Below, in pieces: positions 1 to 7,200 of a stretch of 10,000 nt of DNA. Position numbers and translations under genes: made by a program. The stretch comes from Actinidia chinensis. Taxonomy: Eukaryota; Streptophyta; Magnoliopsida; Ericales; Actinidiaceae. The notes under the pieces are model-generated. The model saw only the letters and a program-made list of their open reading frames with translations. It searched no databases and was not told the origin of the DNA. Location of the stretch: positions 11,231,252-11,241,251 of the forward strand of contig CM018890.1 of NCBI GenBank assembly GCA_009663005.1. Reading direction: 5' to 3'. Within the stretch, counting starts at the first letter, position 1; each line of letters begins with the position of its first letter.

Positions 1-261
1 AGTTAGAATTTGATATATTTTTATTTATTTAAATAAATAATTTCAATTTTTTTATTTATTACCCTTTTTTGTTTTTATGGGGACCAAATCGGCAACTCTC
101 TCTCTCTCAACCGAAAATGATACAAATAACCGTTGTTTTGTTCGATGTTTGTTGTGGTTCATTCATGTGTTTCAAAGTCAATGCGATGGAGGGATTAATT
201 TGTAAAAACCGTAAAAACACATTTAGGGGTACACGCTGAGACGCTTGTTCTTAAAATTTGG

Positions 262-350
262 GTAAAATTGCAACAAACCTCCCTGCGGTTTCAATTAAAG
301 CCACTCCCTTCCCTGAGGTACTATAAATTACAATCCCTTCCTTTAGGTGA
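262..350. repeat. Degenerate ~30-nt periodic CCCT array (copy 1 of 3 in window)
   Basis: Three related units follow one another: CCCTGCGGT at 281, CCCTGAGGT at 311 and CCTTTAGGT at 340, giving spacings of 30 and 29. Each is preceded by an AATT-containing stretch (AAATTGCAAC, CAATTAAAG, AAATTACAA). The same architecture, with different surrounding bases, recurs at 5398-5505 and 7653-7747. Arrays of this look are common in plant transposon-derived DNA, but I cannot name a family. Confidence 0.6.
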
Positions 351-605
351 ATATTCGCACAACATGGGACCCAGTCATATGCTCTGGAGGAAATTTCGCT
401 GCATCAGCCAAAAGAAATTTGACTCCCTAAAATGCCTGTTGTAATTCTTGTGTTGCAACTATTGGTGTCCCTATTAAAAAGGTAATAGAACTCTAATTTA
501 TATATAAATAGAAGCAAATGTTGGCTTTTTTAATCAAAAGTAAAAATATTTATTATTTAATTTTTTGAACAGCTTTGGCATAGATTTTTTTTTAATTGCT
601 TTGGT

Positions 606-646
606 TTTGAAATTTTTTCATATTAATTAGTTTGAACTTTTTTCAT
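606..646. repeat. Short tandem duplication, period 25
   Basis: TTTGAAATTTTTTCAT (606-621) and TTTGAACTTTTTTCAT (631-646) match at 15 of 16 positions with a 25-base period. This is probably a slippage-type local duplication in AT-rich DNA. Confidence 0.5.
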
Positions 647-908
647 CGTCTGATCACTTTTTTTTTATATCCACTAGATGAAATAAGAATTTAAAAATAA
701 TATTAATGTTTGCTCAATTTTTCACAAAAAAAAAATCATTTAGGAACAAATTCTTTAGCTACTTTGTTTTTTTGAAAAACTCGCCTATTTTCGTTGATGC
801 ACTGAAGAAAACAGAAAACAAGACAACCTATGGACGGCACTTTTTATTTACTTACTTTGGACTACTTTCAAATCTATAAATGTTATTGTTTAACCATGTT
901 TTTGTTTT

Positions 909-1115
909 AGGCCCATTTGGACTTAGTTAAAAAAACTCATTTTTTTTTTCGATAAAATATAAAACAGTTAGATAAAAATTCCAGTTTTTTTTTTTTATTT
1001 GGATGACGAAAAAATCTGTTTTTAAATCATGACATTAGTAAAAAAATGACTATTGTTGCCTGGGTGTAATACTAAAAAAACTTATGTCCAAACGAATCTC
1101 AAAAAACCAGGCCTA
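909..1115. mobile_element. Possible small MITE remnant with inverted ends
   Basis: CCATTTGGACTTAGTT at 913-928 is mirrored, imperfectly, by the reverse complement of AACTTATGTCCAAACG at 1079-1094. Both sides also carry an AGGCC block (909-913 and about 1109-1115), although at different distances from the mirrored core. The phrase GGCCC(A/G)TTTGGA is typical of the ends of many small plant DNA transposons. The interior is T-rich and noncoding. Arms are imperfect and no target-site duplication is clear, so a chance arrangement remains possible. Confidence 0.28.
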
Positions 1116-2442
1116 AAAATTCATCCGCCTTCCCAAAAAACTGTTCAAGGATGCGCTAAATTTTTTTTTTTGCCAAACACATCTAGAAATCTGGCCAAAA
1201 GGATATTGGGATTAGTGATAAGATTTGAGAAACACACTACGGAGCCCTAGAAGTTCGACATAATGACTTTATAATTGCTTTTAAATTTAAACAATTTCAT
1301 AACATTTTATTTGTCGTCAGGTCAATCCTTTGTCTATGATGGAATATGATTAGTCCATCTCTTTACACTGCATTGTATGCTTTTTGCTTTCTCCTTCCAA
1401 AATAGGAGGTTGGTGTGAGTTGCCAAATTTGAAAGGCTTGTTGCAATTTTTTTTTTTTGTCCACAAAGAGGGTGAATTTACCCTCAAGGATAACATTTTA
1501 TTTTTATTAATGAGTATCTCCTATATAAACACAACTCCAATTTTACATTTCAATCTATCTCTCGCTATCTATGGTTAAAATATATTTGAATAAATTCAAC
1601 GGCGAAATTTACGTGAAAATATTTTTTTTTCTCTCCCAAAACTTCACTCTTCCTTCTTAATCAACGGTGGGAGACCCACGATAAGTACTTGTTCAAATGA
1701 ATAAAAACTTTAAAGATGAGCAAGTATATTTTTTTATTGGCATACACATAAAAAATTAAAACACATCTTTTCTTTTTCTCCCTCTGTCTCTCATTTTTTT
1801 TTGCATTTTAATAATTGTTTTTTTTTTAACTATTTGAATCCATTTTTTATATTATTTTAGTTATTGTTTAAAAATAAAGTCCTAAAAAATATAAAAAAAT
1901 ATTTTTTAATTTGTAGATAAAATGTGAGTTTTTTTTTTTATTTTAGTTGTTTTTTTTTTTAGTGAACTTTCTCTTAATTTAGAAGATAATTTTTATATTT
2001 TTAGACGTCTTTCAATCAAGAGAAAAACGAAAAGATTAAAATATTGATTAAATCGGTGACAAAAAATTCACTAAAAATAATTAATAATGAAAAATAAATT
2101 CTAAATAAAAAAAATTACCAAAGGGAAAGGAAAATGAAATATTGAGTCCAAAATAACACTATTTACAACCCATTTTCATACTCAGACAAAAAAATAATAA
2201 AAACTCTAACAAATAACCTAAGAGGTTGGTCTTTTTTAACCATAATAACCCGTAGGCCATAACAAATTACTAATATTATATAAAAAGACAAGTTTATATG
2301 GATTCGTAACTTATAATACCTTACCACGAACTTAGAATCCCTAGTGGAGCCTCAGTAACATAGTTAGAACAACGTAATCGTGGTCATGGCTAGCCAAGTA
2401 CGATAGTGATGAAATTTCGTCGTAGAAAAAAAGGTCCGAAGA
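1116..2442. other. AT-rich intergenic sequence without recognisable genes
   Basis: This stretch has many homopolymer tracts of eight or more T or A residues (for example around 1449, 1797 and 1930). The few short open frames have biased, low-complexity translations made of F, L, K and N, as expected from chance in AT-rich DNA. I see no RNA gene, no clear repeat array and no paired terminal repeats. Confidence 0.7.
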
Positions 2443-2797
2443 TCATATTTCCTTGGGAGCCGGGGAACGATTTTTTTTTTTCCAACTCAATTTCCTCTCT
2501 TCTCTTCTTTTTCTTTCTTCATAGTTCTCAGACCAATTCGAGAAAAAGCTTATAATCCACGTTCTTTGCTTTGCCATCGCATTGTCGGCGGAAAAGTTCC
2601 AAAGGAATTTTTCTTTGAGAGCGATTCGCAAAGTCTTTGTAAAAGCGCATCTAATTTTTCCCTGTGCCATCTTGTAAATCCAAGAGGAACTACAGTGGCC
2701 GTTTAAAATATTGTCCTTCATCAATGTCATCCCCCCATGGACTTTGAATCCCATTACCAATGAGCTTCTGCATTAAAATAACTAATTAAATAAAAAA
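2443..2797 (-). pseudogene. Weak exon-like patch, unidentified
   Basis: This patch is less AT-rich than its surroundings. On the minus strand a pyrimidine-rich stretch ending in TTTTAATGCAG (about 2770-2780) looks like a plant 3' splice site. Directly after it one frame reads KLIGNGIQSPWGDDIDEGQY, then a few more codons to a stop. A neighbouring frame stays open for about 105 codons down to 2443 and ends in a basic, Lys/Arg/Glu-rich tail. It has no ATG at its very start, though ATG codons follow within it. Neither translation matches a family I recognise. It may be a decayed exon with a frameshift, or simply chance openness. No operon-like or promoter context is visible. Confidence 0.2.
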
Positions 2798-3750
2798 AAA
2801 TTGGCCATGTATTGTTCCATTCAGCTTTCCCATAAAACTTTTTTTTTTAATCCAATGACTTAGATGCGAAATCTCCAGACTGCAAAACAAAAGAGAAAAT
2901 AGTAATTCCCTAGCATTGCTAAAATGATATTGTACAAATACAATAACATGCTTATTTTTTAGATATTGGGCACTATAGTAGCCAAAAAAGTAACTTTAGC
3001 TTTTGCCAAAATGGCTTCAACGATTTGAATCAAGTTTTTCTAATTTAATAAATGAATTCTTTCACTATGAATTCAGCCAAAAAATACATGCATATGGATA
3101 AATGGCTTGTAAGAATTGTTACGTGGAGCAATTTTTTGGTTTGCCTTGACCTCATCTATCCCCATTTCACCAACAAATCTTTGAAGCCCTCTCAACGCAA
3201 GGGCGGATCTAACCAAGGGGCAGGTGGGTCAATTTGCTTCCATGAAAAAAAGTTTGCCAGTTTTTAGTCTCCAAAAAAATTTATTTTTACCAACCCCAAT
3301 AAAACAATACATTTTTTAACCCACTAGAAAAAATTACACTATTATCCTCACCATTTTTATGATTTTATCCCATTGAACAATCTTCTGCTTCTCCCCTGCT
3401 CCAAGGTTTTGGAGAAATGTCATCATTAAGCCCTCTAACAAAAGCTTGTGCCTGCCTTAGGACACCTCAAAAATGCAATGCTTCCCAAGTTAAATACTTT
3501 GCGGGGAAGTGGTTGGGTTACTCGTGCACCCCATTGGTCCACCTGCCCACTGTAAACGAAAACCTATGTTTTTGGTTTTTTTGTGTTTTGTTTAGGAAAA
3601 AAGCAAATATTATTCCTCAAGTTAAAATTACAACAAGGATTAATAGGATTTTATTATTGAAATACTGTACATGCAAACTGGTTTGGGTACATCATTTCGA
3701 CAAATCATATGCTAGCCTAAAATCGCAACCGGTAGTTTTTGTGCAAGGCT
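2798..3750. other. Intergenic sequence, no supported gene
   Basis: Open frames of 71 and 111 codons on the plus strand translate to low-complexity or unpatterned proteins and overlap obviously noncoding T-rich DNA. Within it, 3195-3420 resembles a dispersed repeat and is listed separately. Confidence 0.65.
3195..3420. repeat. Sequence resembling a common dispersed plant repeat
   Basis: The stretch opens with AAGGGCGGATCTAACCAAGG and a run containing GGTGGGTCAATT, followed by A- and T-rich bases and then CCAACCCCAATAAAA and AACCCACTAG. Phrases of the form GGGCGGATC...GGTGGGTCAATT followed by complementary CCCAC/CCAACCCC are familiar from degenerate plant transposon DNA. I cannot assign a family and no termini are resolved. 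Confidence 0.25.
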
Positions 3751-4028
3751 GATTCGAGCACGAAACCTATTACCTAACCTTAACCCCGGCGTGGCCGGTG
3801 ATCACACCACGAACCAAAAAAATTCGTTCGAAGCAATGAGGGGAGTCCTTGAACATCCGCCCCTTGCTTGGCTCTGGTCAACGACGCATTGGACCACTGG
3901 GTCTTGTTTTTGGGCCTTTGAGAAACTTAGTCTCTCTCCCAAGAGTACTCTTCTCTCTCCCACAAATGGAAACCCTAGGGACCTGGTGGAGAAAGAGTTT
4001 GGGCTTGAATACCTTCAAGAGTGTTTTA

Positions 4029-4046
4029 TTTTAGGGTTAGGGTTAG
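4029..4046 (+). promoter_or_regulatory. Telobox-like TTTTAGGGTTAGGGTTAG
   Basis: Contiguous TTTAGGG-type units resemble plant telomere repeat, with one unit lacking a T. In plants the short telobox (AAACCCTA) acts as a promoter element in many translation-related genes and as a landing site for telobox-binding factors. There is no adjacent gene here to regulate, so this could also be an interstitial telomeric remnant. Function is inference only. Confidence 0.35.
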
Positions 4047-4110
4047 AATTGTTTGGAATGTTTTTGATCAAAAGATGATTTTATCATGGTTAGAGGAAGA
4101 CTTCGTTTGG

Positions 4111-4116
4111 CACGTG
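4111..4116. promoter_or_regulatory. G-box CACGTG
   Basis: A perfect palindromic G-box core, the binding site of plant bZIP and bHLH factors, lies 65 bases after the telobox. One hexamer is expected by chance every few kb, so this is weak on its own. Confidence 0.2.
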
Positions 4117-4915
4117 AAGATTAAGATGCAATGGTGGTGTTGTGACTTGTTTCAATTCGTATGCATAGACACAAGGAAGAAGTGACAAGAGGTTATGTAA
4201 GTGATTTTGCCCCCCACCAACAAGCAATACAAATCGAGTGTTTTACGTACTAATGTTTTTGTTCTGACACCGTCCATTAAAAATAACGAATCTTTGTTAT
4301 TTTACTAGTTATAAGATAACGTATTCGGTTTATTCTAAAGAAAATCGATAATATGTTTTATAACAGAAATAATAGGTGAGTAGGGAATCAAGTTAATAAG
4401 TTTTTACATGGTTTTTTTTGTGGATAAAAATATTTTTTTTTGTTTTTTTAAGGAGTATTTTTTTTCAATTCAAATAAGTTTTTTTACACTTTTCGAACTC
4501 ATACTTAAATAGGAACCAAAAACAGTATAATTTTTTTATTTTCAAAGTATGAAAAAAAATCACAAAATAAAAAAATAATTAAAAACAAAATAATTAAAAA
4601 ATCAATAACCCTAAAAACTTGAACCTGAAATTTTATTCTTCCGACTATTTTTGATTTCTATCATTTCAAGTCCATACATATGATTTTTTTGGGTCTTTTG
4701 TTAGGTAGATTTCCCATATTCCAATTCTAAAGTAAAGGACAAGATTTATGTCCATTATTACTCATGAATAACAAGGTGGAGAGTGAAATTAAAATCAAAT
4801 TTGTCCCCCGTGAGTAAAACCCAACGCTACAAGCGTGATCAATTGCTGCAGTCAACCGATGGATCTTTTTATTTTTCGGTAATGACTTCAAAAAAACTAG
4901 GTTTGACCGTAGTAA

Positions 4916-4943
4916 TCAATTAAATTTTATAATTTTTAATTGA
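4916..4943. repeat. Local inverted repeat within left arm
   Basis: TCAATTAAA (4916-4924) and TTTAATTGA (4935-4943) are perfect 9-bp arms around a 10-base AT loop. It lies inside the left arm of the foldback element and may be incidental in this base composition. Confidence 0.45.
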
Positions 4944-5106
4944 TAAAAACTTAAATTTTAAAAGTTTTGTGATCTGATCATATTAATATTTTTTAATCCT
5001 TCGTTTAATTAAGGTTGTACAGAATCACTGATTCTTGCAAATAAAAAAATTTTAAAATGATAATTTTTTTTGAAAGTTATCACATTTAAAAAAAAGCCTA
5101 ACTATC

Positions 5107-5173
5107 GATACAATTATGGCTTATTTTTTATTAAAATCGAGCAATTTAGCATTGAAAAAGCCATAATTGCATC
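5107..5173. repeat. Central hairpin of the foldback element
   Basis: GATACAATTATGGCTT (5107-5122) pairs with AAGCCATAATTGCATC (5158-5173). It matches at 15 of 16 positions, including a perfect 12-bp block, with a 35-base AT-rich loop. Its midpoint (about 5140) nearly coincides with the midpoint of the larger inverted repeat, which supports one continuous foldback rather than two unrelated hairpins. Confidence 0.8.
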
Positions 5174-5397
5174 AATTAAAACGTGCTTAACATTGAAAGA
5201 TTTGTGTTTTTAAAATTTTTTGGGTTGACAAGAATTTGATTTATTTTCGTCAACTCTATGAATAAAGATTGACAATATTTAGTTGTGATCAAAAATCAAA
5301 ATTTTTAAAGTTTTAATGTATTATACTTAAAACGAGTTTTTTAATTTCATTACTAAAGTCAAACCTGAAGTATTTTTTATAAAGCGTAATTATAAAT

Positions 5398-5505
5398 CAA
5401 AACACCCCCTAAACTATAAACGTTTTGTCCACTAACACCCCTTATTAAAAACCCGATCACTTATACAACCCCTTTAACTAGTGACAAATGTCACTAACAC
5501 TCCCC
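5398..5505. repeat. Degenerate ~30-nt periodic CCCC array (copy 2 of 3 in window)
   Basis: Four C-blocks end at 5408, 5441, 5472 and 5505, spaced 33, 31 and 33. They are set in related contexts: AACACCCCC, CTAACACCCC, TACAACCCC and CTAACACTCCCC, with A/T-rich stretches such as TAAACTATAAA, TTATTAAAAA and TTTAACTAG between. The array starts within about ten bases of the right end of the foldback element. It continues into a short inverted repeat, TAGTCAA (5528-5534) with TTGACTA (5545-5551). Confidence 0.6.
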
Positions 5506-5661
5506 TCCGCTCATTGCGTCAGTTGAGTAGTCAAAATTGGTCAATTGACTAAAATTATTTTTTAAAAATGCCCACAATGCCTTTCAACACAAATAGGCTT
5601 CCAGCACTGAGCCTATAAAAATAATATTTTGGTGTGACATCTCCAATCCTTCAGAATTTTA

Positions 5662-5862
5662 AGTTGATGAAATCCTTTCCTGTTGGGTCTGATTATTTGT
5701 ACATTGTTTTTCAAAATATATTCCTTCTTTGTTCACAACCCGAAGCATATGCTGTGGGCGACCCATTCTTAGTGGTATGTTCACAGAAATTGGTGTTCCA
5801 ATAGTTATTTCAACCTGTACAGTAGAAATGTTTGTTTTTACCCCTGGCGCTCTCTCTCTGTT
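5662..5862 (-). pseudogene. Exon-like open segment of an unidentified gene
   Basis: The minus strand is open for 67 codons between two stops, without an initiating ATG at its head. Its translation has the texture of a real folded protein. It contains VEITIGTPISVNIPL followed by RMGRPQHMLRVVNKEG, with no low-complexity sequence until a Gln/Thr-rich end. The GTT codon that begins VEIT follows TTTCTACTGTACAG (CAG at 5815-5817), a good plant 3' splice site, so the true exon may begin at 5814. No convincing 5' splice donor follows; the frame runs to TAA at 5659-5661, so this could be a terminal exon. I do not recognise the family. Three further minus-strand open segments upstream (6076-6162, 6237-6356, 6380-6484) could be other pieces of the same decayed gene. 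Confidence 0.4.
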
Positions 5863-6004
5863 TTATTTGAAGAACTGATGCCAGAAGCCTATTGAACTTC
5901 ATTTCACCATAGTTGTCAGTCTCTTTAGAACAAGACGGCCTTAATAACACTAGGGAAGCTTTTTGTTGGGTTGGGACAGAAACCTCTTTTTAGGAATAAT
6001 CTGC

Positions 6005-6049
6005 CATACCGTGCATCTGAGGAATAAGCCCTGCATCATACCGTGCATC
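6005..6049. repeat. Direct repeat CATACCGTGCATC, period 32
   Basis: The 13-base word occurs at 6005-6017 and 6037-6049, exactly 32 bases apart. This marks a local duplication in the gene-like tract. Read on the minus strand it inserts a repeated ATGCACGGTATG. Confidence 0.7.
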
Positions 6050-6075
6050 ACTACAAGATTGCCCCGCATATCATT

Positions 6076-6162
6076 TTATGGTCCACAAAGGAAAGTAAGC
6101 CAGTCATCCACCTTCATTTTGGAAACATCAGCTTTCCTTTCTCTTTGAAAGCTCCCAAGCAT
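6076..6162 (-). pseudogene. Short exon-like open segment, unidentified
   Basis: A 28-codon minus-strand frame starts with ATG and ends in TAA. It contains MLGSFQRERKADVSKM followed by KVDDWLTFLCGP. It is in the same orientation as the neighbouring exon-like segments, but a TGA sits two codons upstream of the ATG, so it does not extend. It is too short to identify and could be chance. It is listed because its composition is unlike the low-complexity chance frames elsewhere in the window. Confidence 0.2.
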
Positions 6163-6236
6163 CGCTCAGTAGATAAAATCATTCCTTTTTTATTCCTATC
6201 ATTCTATTGAATACTATATACTTCATCCATTGATCA

Positions 6237-6356
6237 GAAATTCTTCCTAGAGCCCAAGCACACACCTTCAACCTGACTAGGAAAACACATCTTCCTCACT
6301 CCGTTTACATGAACTTCATAAGTTGTGGAAATGTGGTCCGAATACAAAAATATTCT
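6237..6356 (-). pseudogene. Exon-like open segment, unidentified
   Basis: Forty codons are open between stops on the minus strand. The translation contains YSDHISTTYEVHVNGVRK followed by MCFPSQVEGVCLGSRKNF, a balanced composition with Cys, Gly and alternating hydrophobic residues as in a beta-rich domain. There is no ATG at its head. It lies between the acidic segment upstream and the 6076-6162 segment downstream, all on the minus strand. A partly overlapping frame is also open for about 38 codons (GRCVFLVRLKVCAWALGRIS and onward), which weakens the case. Family unknown. Confidence 0.27.
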
Positions 6357-6484
6357 TTAACGGTGGCTTTTCCTCATCAAACCCCCCCATCATCTTCCTC
6401 TTCGTCGTCACTCGACGAACTTACAGAAACTCCACCACCACCAGCCCTTCTCTTGGATTTCTGCACAACCCAACCACCCTCTCT
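6319..6484 (-). pseudogene. Basic/acidic exon-like segment broken at a C7 run
   Basis: On the minus strand the frame reads VVQKSKRRAGGGGVSVSSSS and then an Asp/Glu run (about eight acidic residues) before stopping in tandem TGA codons at 6374-6379. The stop comes directly after a seven-C run on the plus strand (6382-6388). Reading past that run in the next frame continues as FDEEKPPLKNIFVFGPHFHN down to 6319. A one-base difference in a homopolymer is a plausible break, either mutation or sequencing error. A Lys/Arg cluster followed by an acidic tail suits a nuclear or nucleic-acid-associated protein, but that is inference. The same DNA is open in all three plus-strand frames for roughly 200 bases, so strand and frame are uncertain. 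Confidence 0.25.
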
Positions 6485-6544
6485 TCACTCTCATATTCTT
6501 TCCACAAAAAAATCCTCATCATTCACTCCCCACCATGTTTGGAT

Positions 6545-6583
6545 CCAACCAATTTGGAAATCAAAGCCCAATTTGGAAGTCAG
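6545..6583 (+). repeat. 20-bp tandem duplication specific to the 5' LTR
   Basis: CCAATTTGGAAATCAAAG is followed at once by CCCAATTTGGAAGTCA. The 3' LTR has one such unit (CCCAATTGGAAGTCAAG at 9453-9469). The second unit was either gained in the 5' LTR or lost in the 3' LTR after insertion. Confidence 0.65.
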
Positions 6584-6818
6584 CCCCCCAAATTAGAAAG
6601 CCCAAGCCCAATGACAATTTATTCCTTCCTTCTTCTAGATCATTCTTTGGTTGGCCAGCTGTCATAGACGAAAGTCTCTGATGAGGCTGAGAGAGAAAGA
6701 GAGACAGAGCGAGAAGTTGAAGGCGGCTGCAAAGAAGTCGCAGATGGAGGCCTCTCCATGGTCAAGAATTGGAGGCAATGAAGACTCAGCCATGACTCAT
6801 CTTCTCTGCTCTGTGGTC

Positions 6819-6825
6819 TATAAAA
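6819..6825 (+). promoter_or_regulatory. TATA box of the 5' LTR promoter
   Basis: TATAAAA lies in the context GGTCTATAAAATTGAGAG, about 283 bases into the LTR. The same block, GGTCTATAAATTGAGAG, is kept in the 3' LTR, which supports selection before insertion. Transcription would be expected to start roughly 30 bases downstream, defining the start of R. Confidence 0.6.
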
Positions 6826-7091
6826 TTGAGAGGGTTTTCCAGAGAGATAGAATGCGGTGCAAGATGTAAATCCATGGGGGTTTACCCGGGAGCACACAGC
6901 TTGTTGGGGGTGTGCAAAGGGGCTGAGGGAGTGCATTGAAGATAAAACTCTGCGTACAGAGTGAGAGTGTTGTAAGAGAAGCGAGCAAGACTGAGAGATT
7001 GAGAGATGCAGATGATCTGAGTGAGTTGAGTGTGATCTCATCTTTTGATTCATTTGTAATTCATTTCTGCGATAGTGATTACAGATCATCT

Positions 7092-7130
7092 CGTGGACGT
7101 ACTCATTTTGGCCGAACCACGTAATCTTGT
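7092..7130 (+). promoter_or_regulatory. Conserved copia LTR motif near the R/U5 region, with CGTGG/CCACG stem
   Basis: CGTGGACGTACTCATTTTGG then CCGAACCACGTAATCTTGT matches, from memory, a block that recurs near the 3' end of LTRs in many plant copia elements. CGTGG (7092-7096) can pair with CCACG (7117-7121) in the RNA. In the 3' LTR the block begins CCGTGGACGTAGGCATTG, but the right arm has decayed to AACACG, so the stem is weakened there. Confidence 0.55.
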
Positions 7131-7147
7131 TTGGTTGTTGTGGTGAG

Positions 7148-7178
<31 letters not shown>

Positions 7179-7186
7179 ACACAAAA

Positions 7187-7200
7187 TGATATCAAAGCCA
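7187..7200 (+). promoter_or_regulatory. Primer-binding site for initiator Met-tRNA
   Basis: TGATATCAAAGCCA sits three bases after the proposed LTR end. It differs at two positions from TGGTATCAGAGCCA, the usual plant copia PBS complementary to the 3' end of initiator methionine tRNA. Both differences are G-to-A changes (7189 and 7196), typical of decay at methylated or otherwise aged sites. Confidence 0.75.

Larger units (their letters stand above)
1..908. other. AT-rich intergenic sequence
   Basis: No coding region can be supported here. The sequence is dominated by T-rich and A-rich tracts, with a short CT run at about 98-109. The only ordered structures I see are the periodic CCCT array at 262-350 and a short tandem duplication at 606-646, both listed separately. 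There is no frame of useful length on either strand. Confidence 0.75.
3751..4882. other. Noncoding stretch of mixed composition
   Basis: The part from 3751 to 4200 is the least AT-biased of the first 5 kb and has two overlapping plus-strand open frames (3791-4078 and 3849-4034) with unrecognised translations. It includes an interrupted inverted repeat, CGTGG (3790-3794) with CCACG (3807-3811) around TGATCA, plus a telobox and a G-box listed separately. From 4200 to 4880 it returns to A/T tracts with nothing I can name. Confidence 0.55.
4883..5391. mobile_element. Long inverted-repeat (foldback/MITE-like) element
   Basis: The two halves are imperfect reverse complements almost from end to centre. 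On the left, AGGTTTGACCGTAGTAAT starts at about 4899. The reverse complement of the right half reads AGGTTTGACTTTAGTAAT from about 5367. Agreement resumes at ACTTAAA/TTTTAA, at TGATCA, at ATTCTTG followed by AAAAAATTTTAAAA, and finally in the core arms 5107-5122 and 5158-5173. The outermost similarity (TAATGAC...AAAAAA against TAATTACG...AAAAAA) sets the ends only roughly. It has no coding capacity. The size and foldback form suit a non-autonomous DNA transposon. I cannot define a target-site duplication, so the superfamily is undecided. Many mismatches and indels indicate an old copy. Confidence 0.62.
6536..7183 (+). repeat. 5' LTR, about 648 bp
   Basis: It begins TGTTTGGATCC, and its end is placed at ...GGGACACA, just ahead of the PBS. 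It carries a TATA box (6819-6825) and the conserved CGTGGACGTA...CCACGTAATCTTGT block (7092-7130). Compared with the 3' LTR it has an extra, roughly 20-base copy of the AATTTGGAARTCA motif near its start and many single-base differences. A 180-codon antisense frame spans most of it, with a Ser/His/Leu-rich composition. I regard this as a by-product of the GA-rich sense strand. Confidence 0.85.

Noticed and set aside
3417..3752. 111-codon plus-strand frame
   Set aside because: Unpatterned translation with aromatic/Lys runs from T/A tracts, no start context, no splice or domain evidence.
3752..3782. tRNA/SINE B-box-like string (GATTCGAGC on the plus strand)
   Set aside because: No A box at the right distance and no cloverleaf could be folded, so there is no support for a tRNA or SINE.
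3791..4078. 95-codon plus-strand frame containing a second overlapping frame
   Set aside because: Two overlapping frames are open in one stop-poor patch, the translation is not recognised, and the end is encoded by telomere-like repeats.
6640..7182. 180-codon minus-strand open frame spanning the 5' LTR
   Set aside because: It is antisense to a GA-rich LTR, Ser/His/Leu-rich and without domain features. The 3' LTR, with its many indels, does not preserve the frame.
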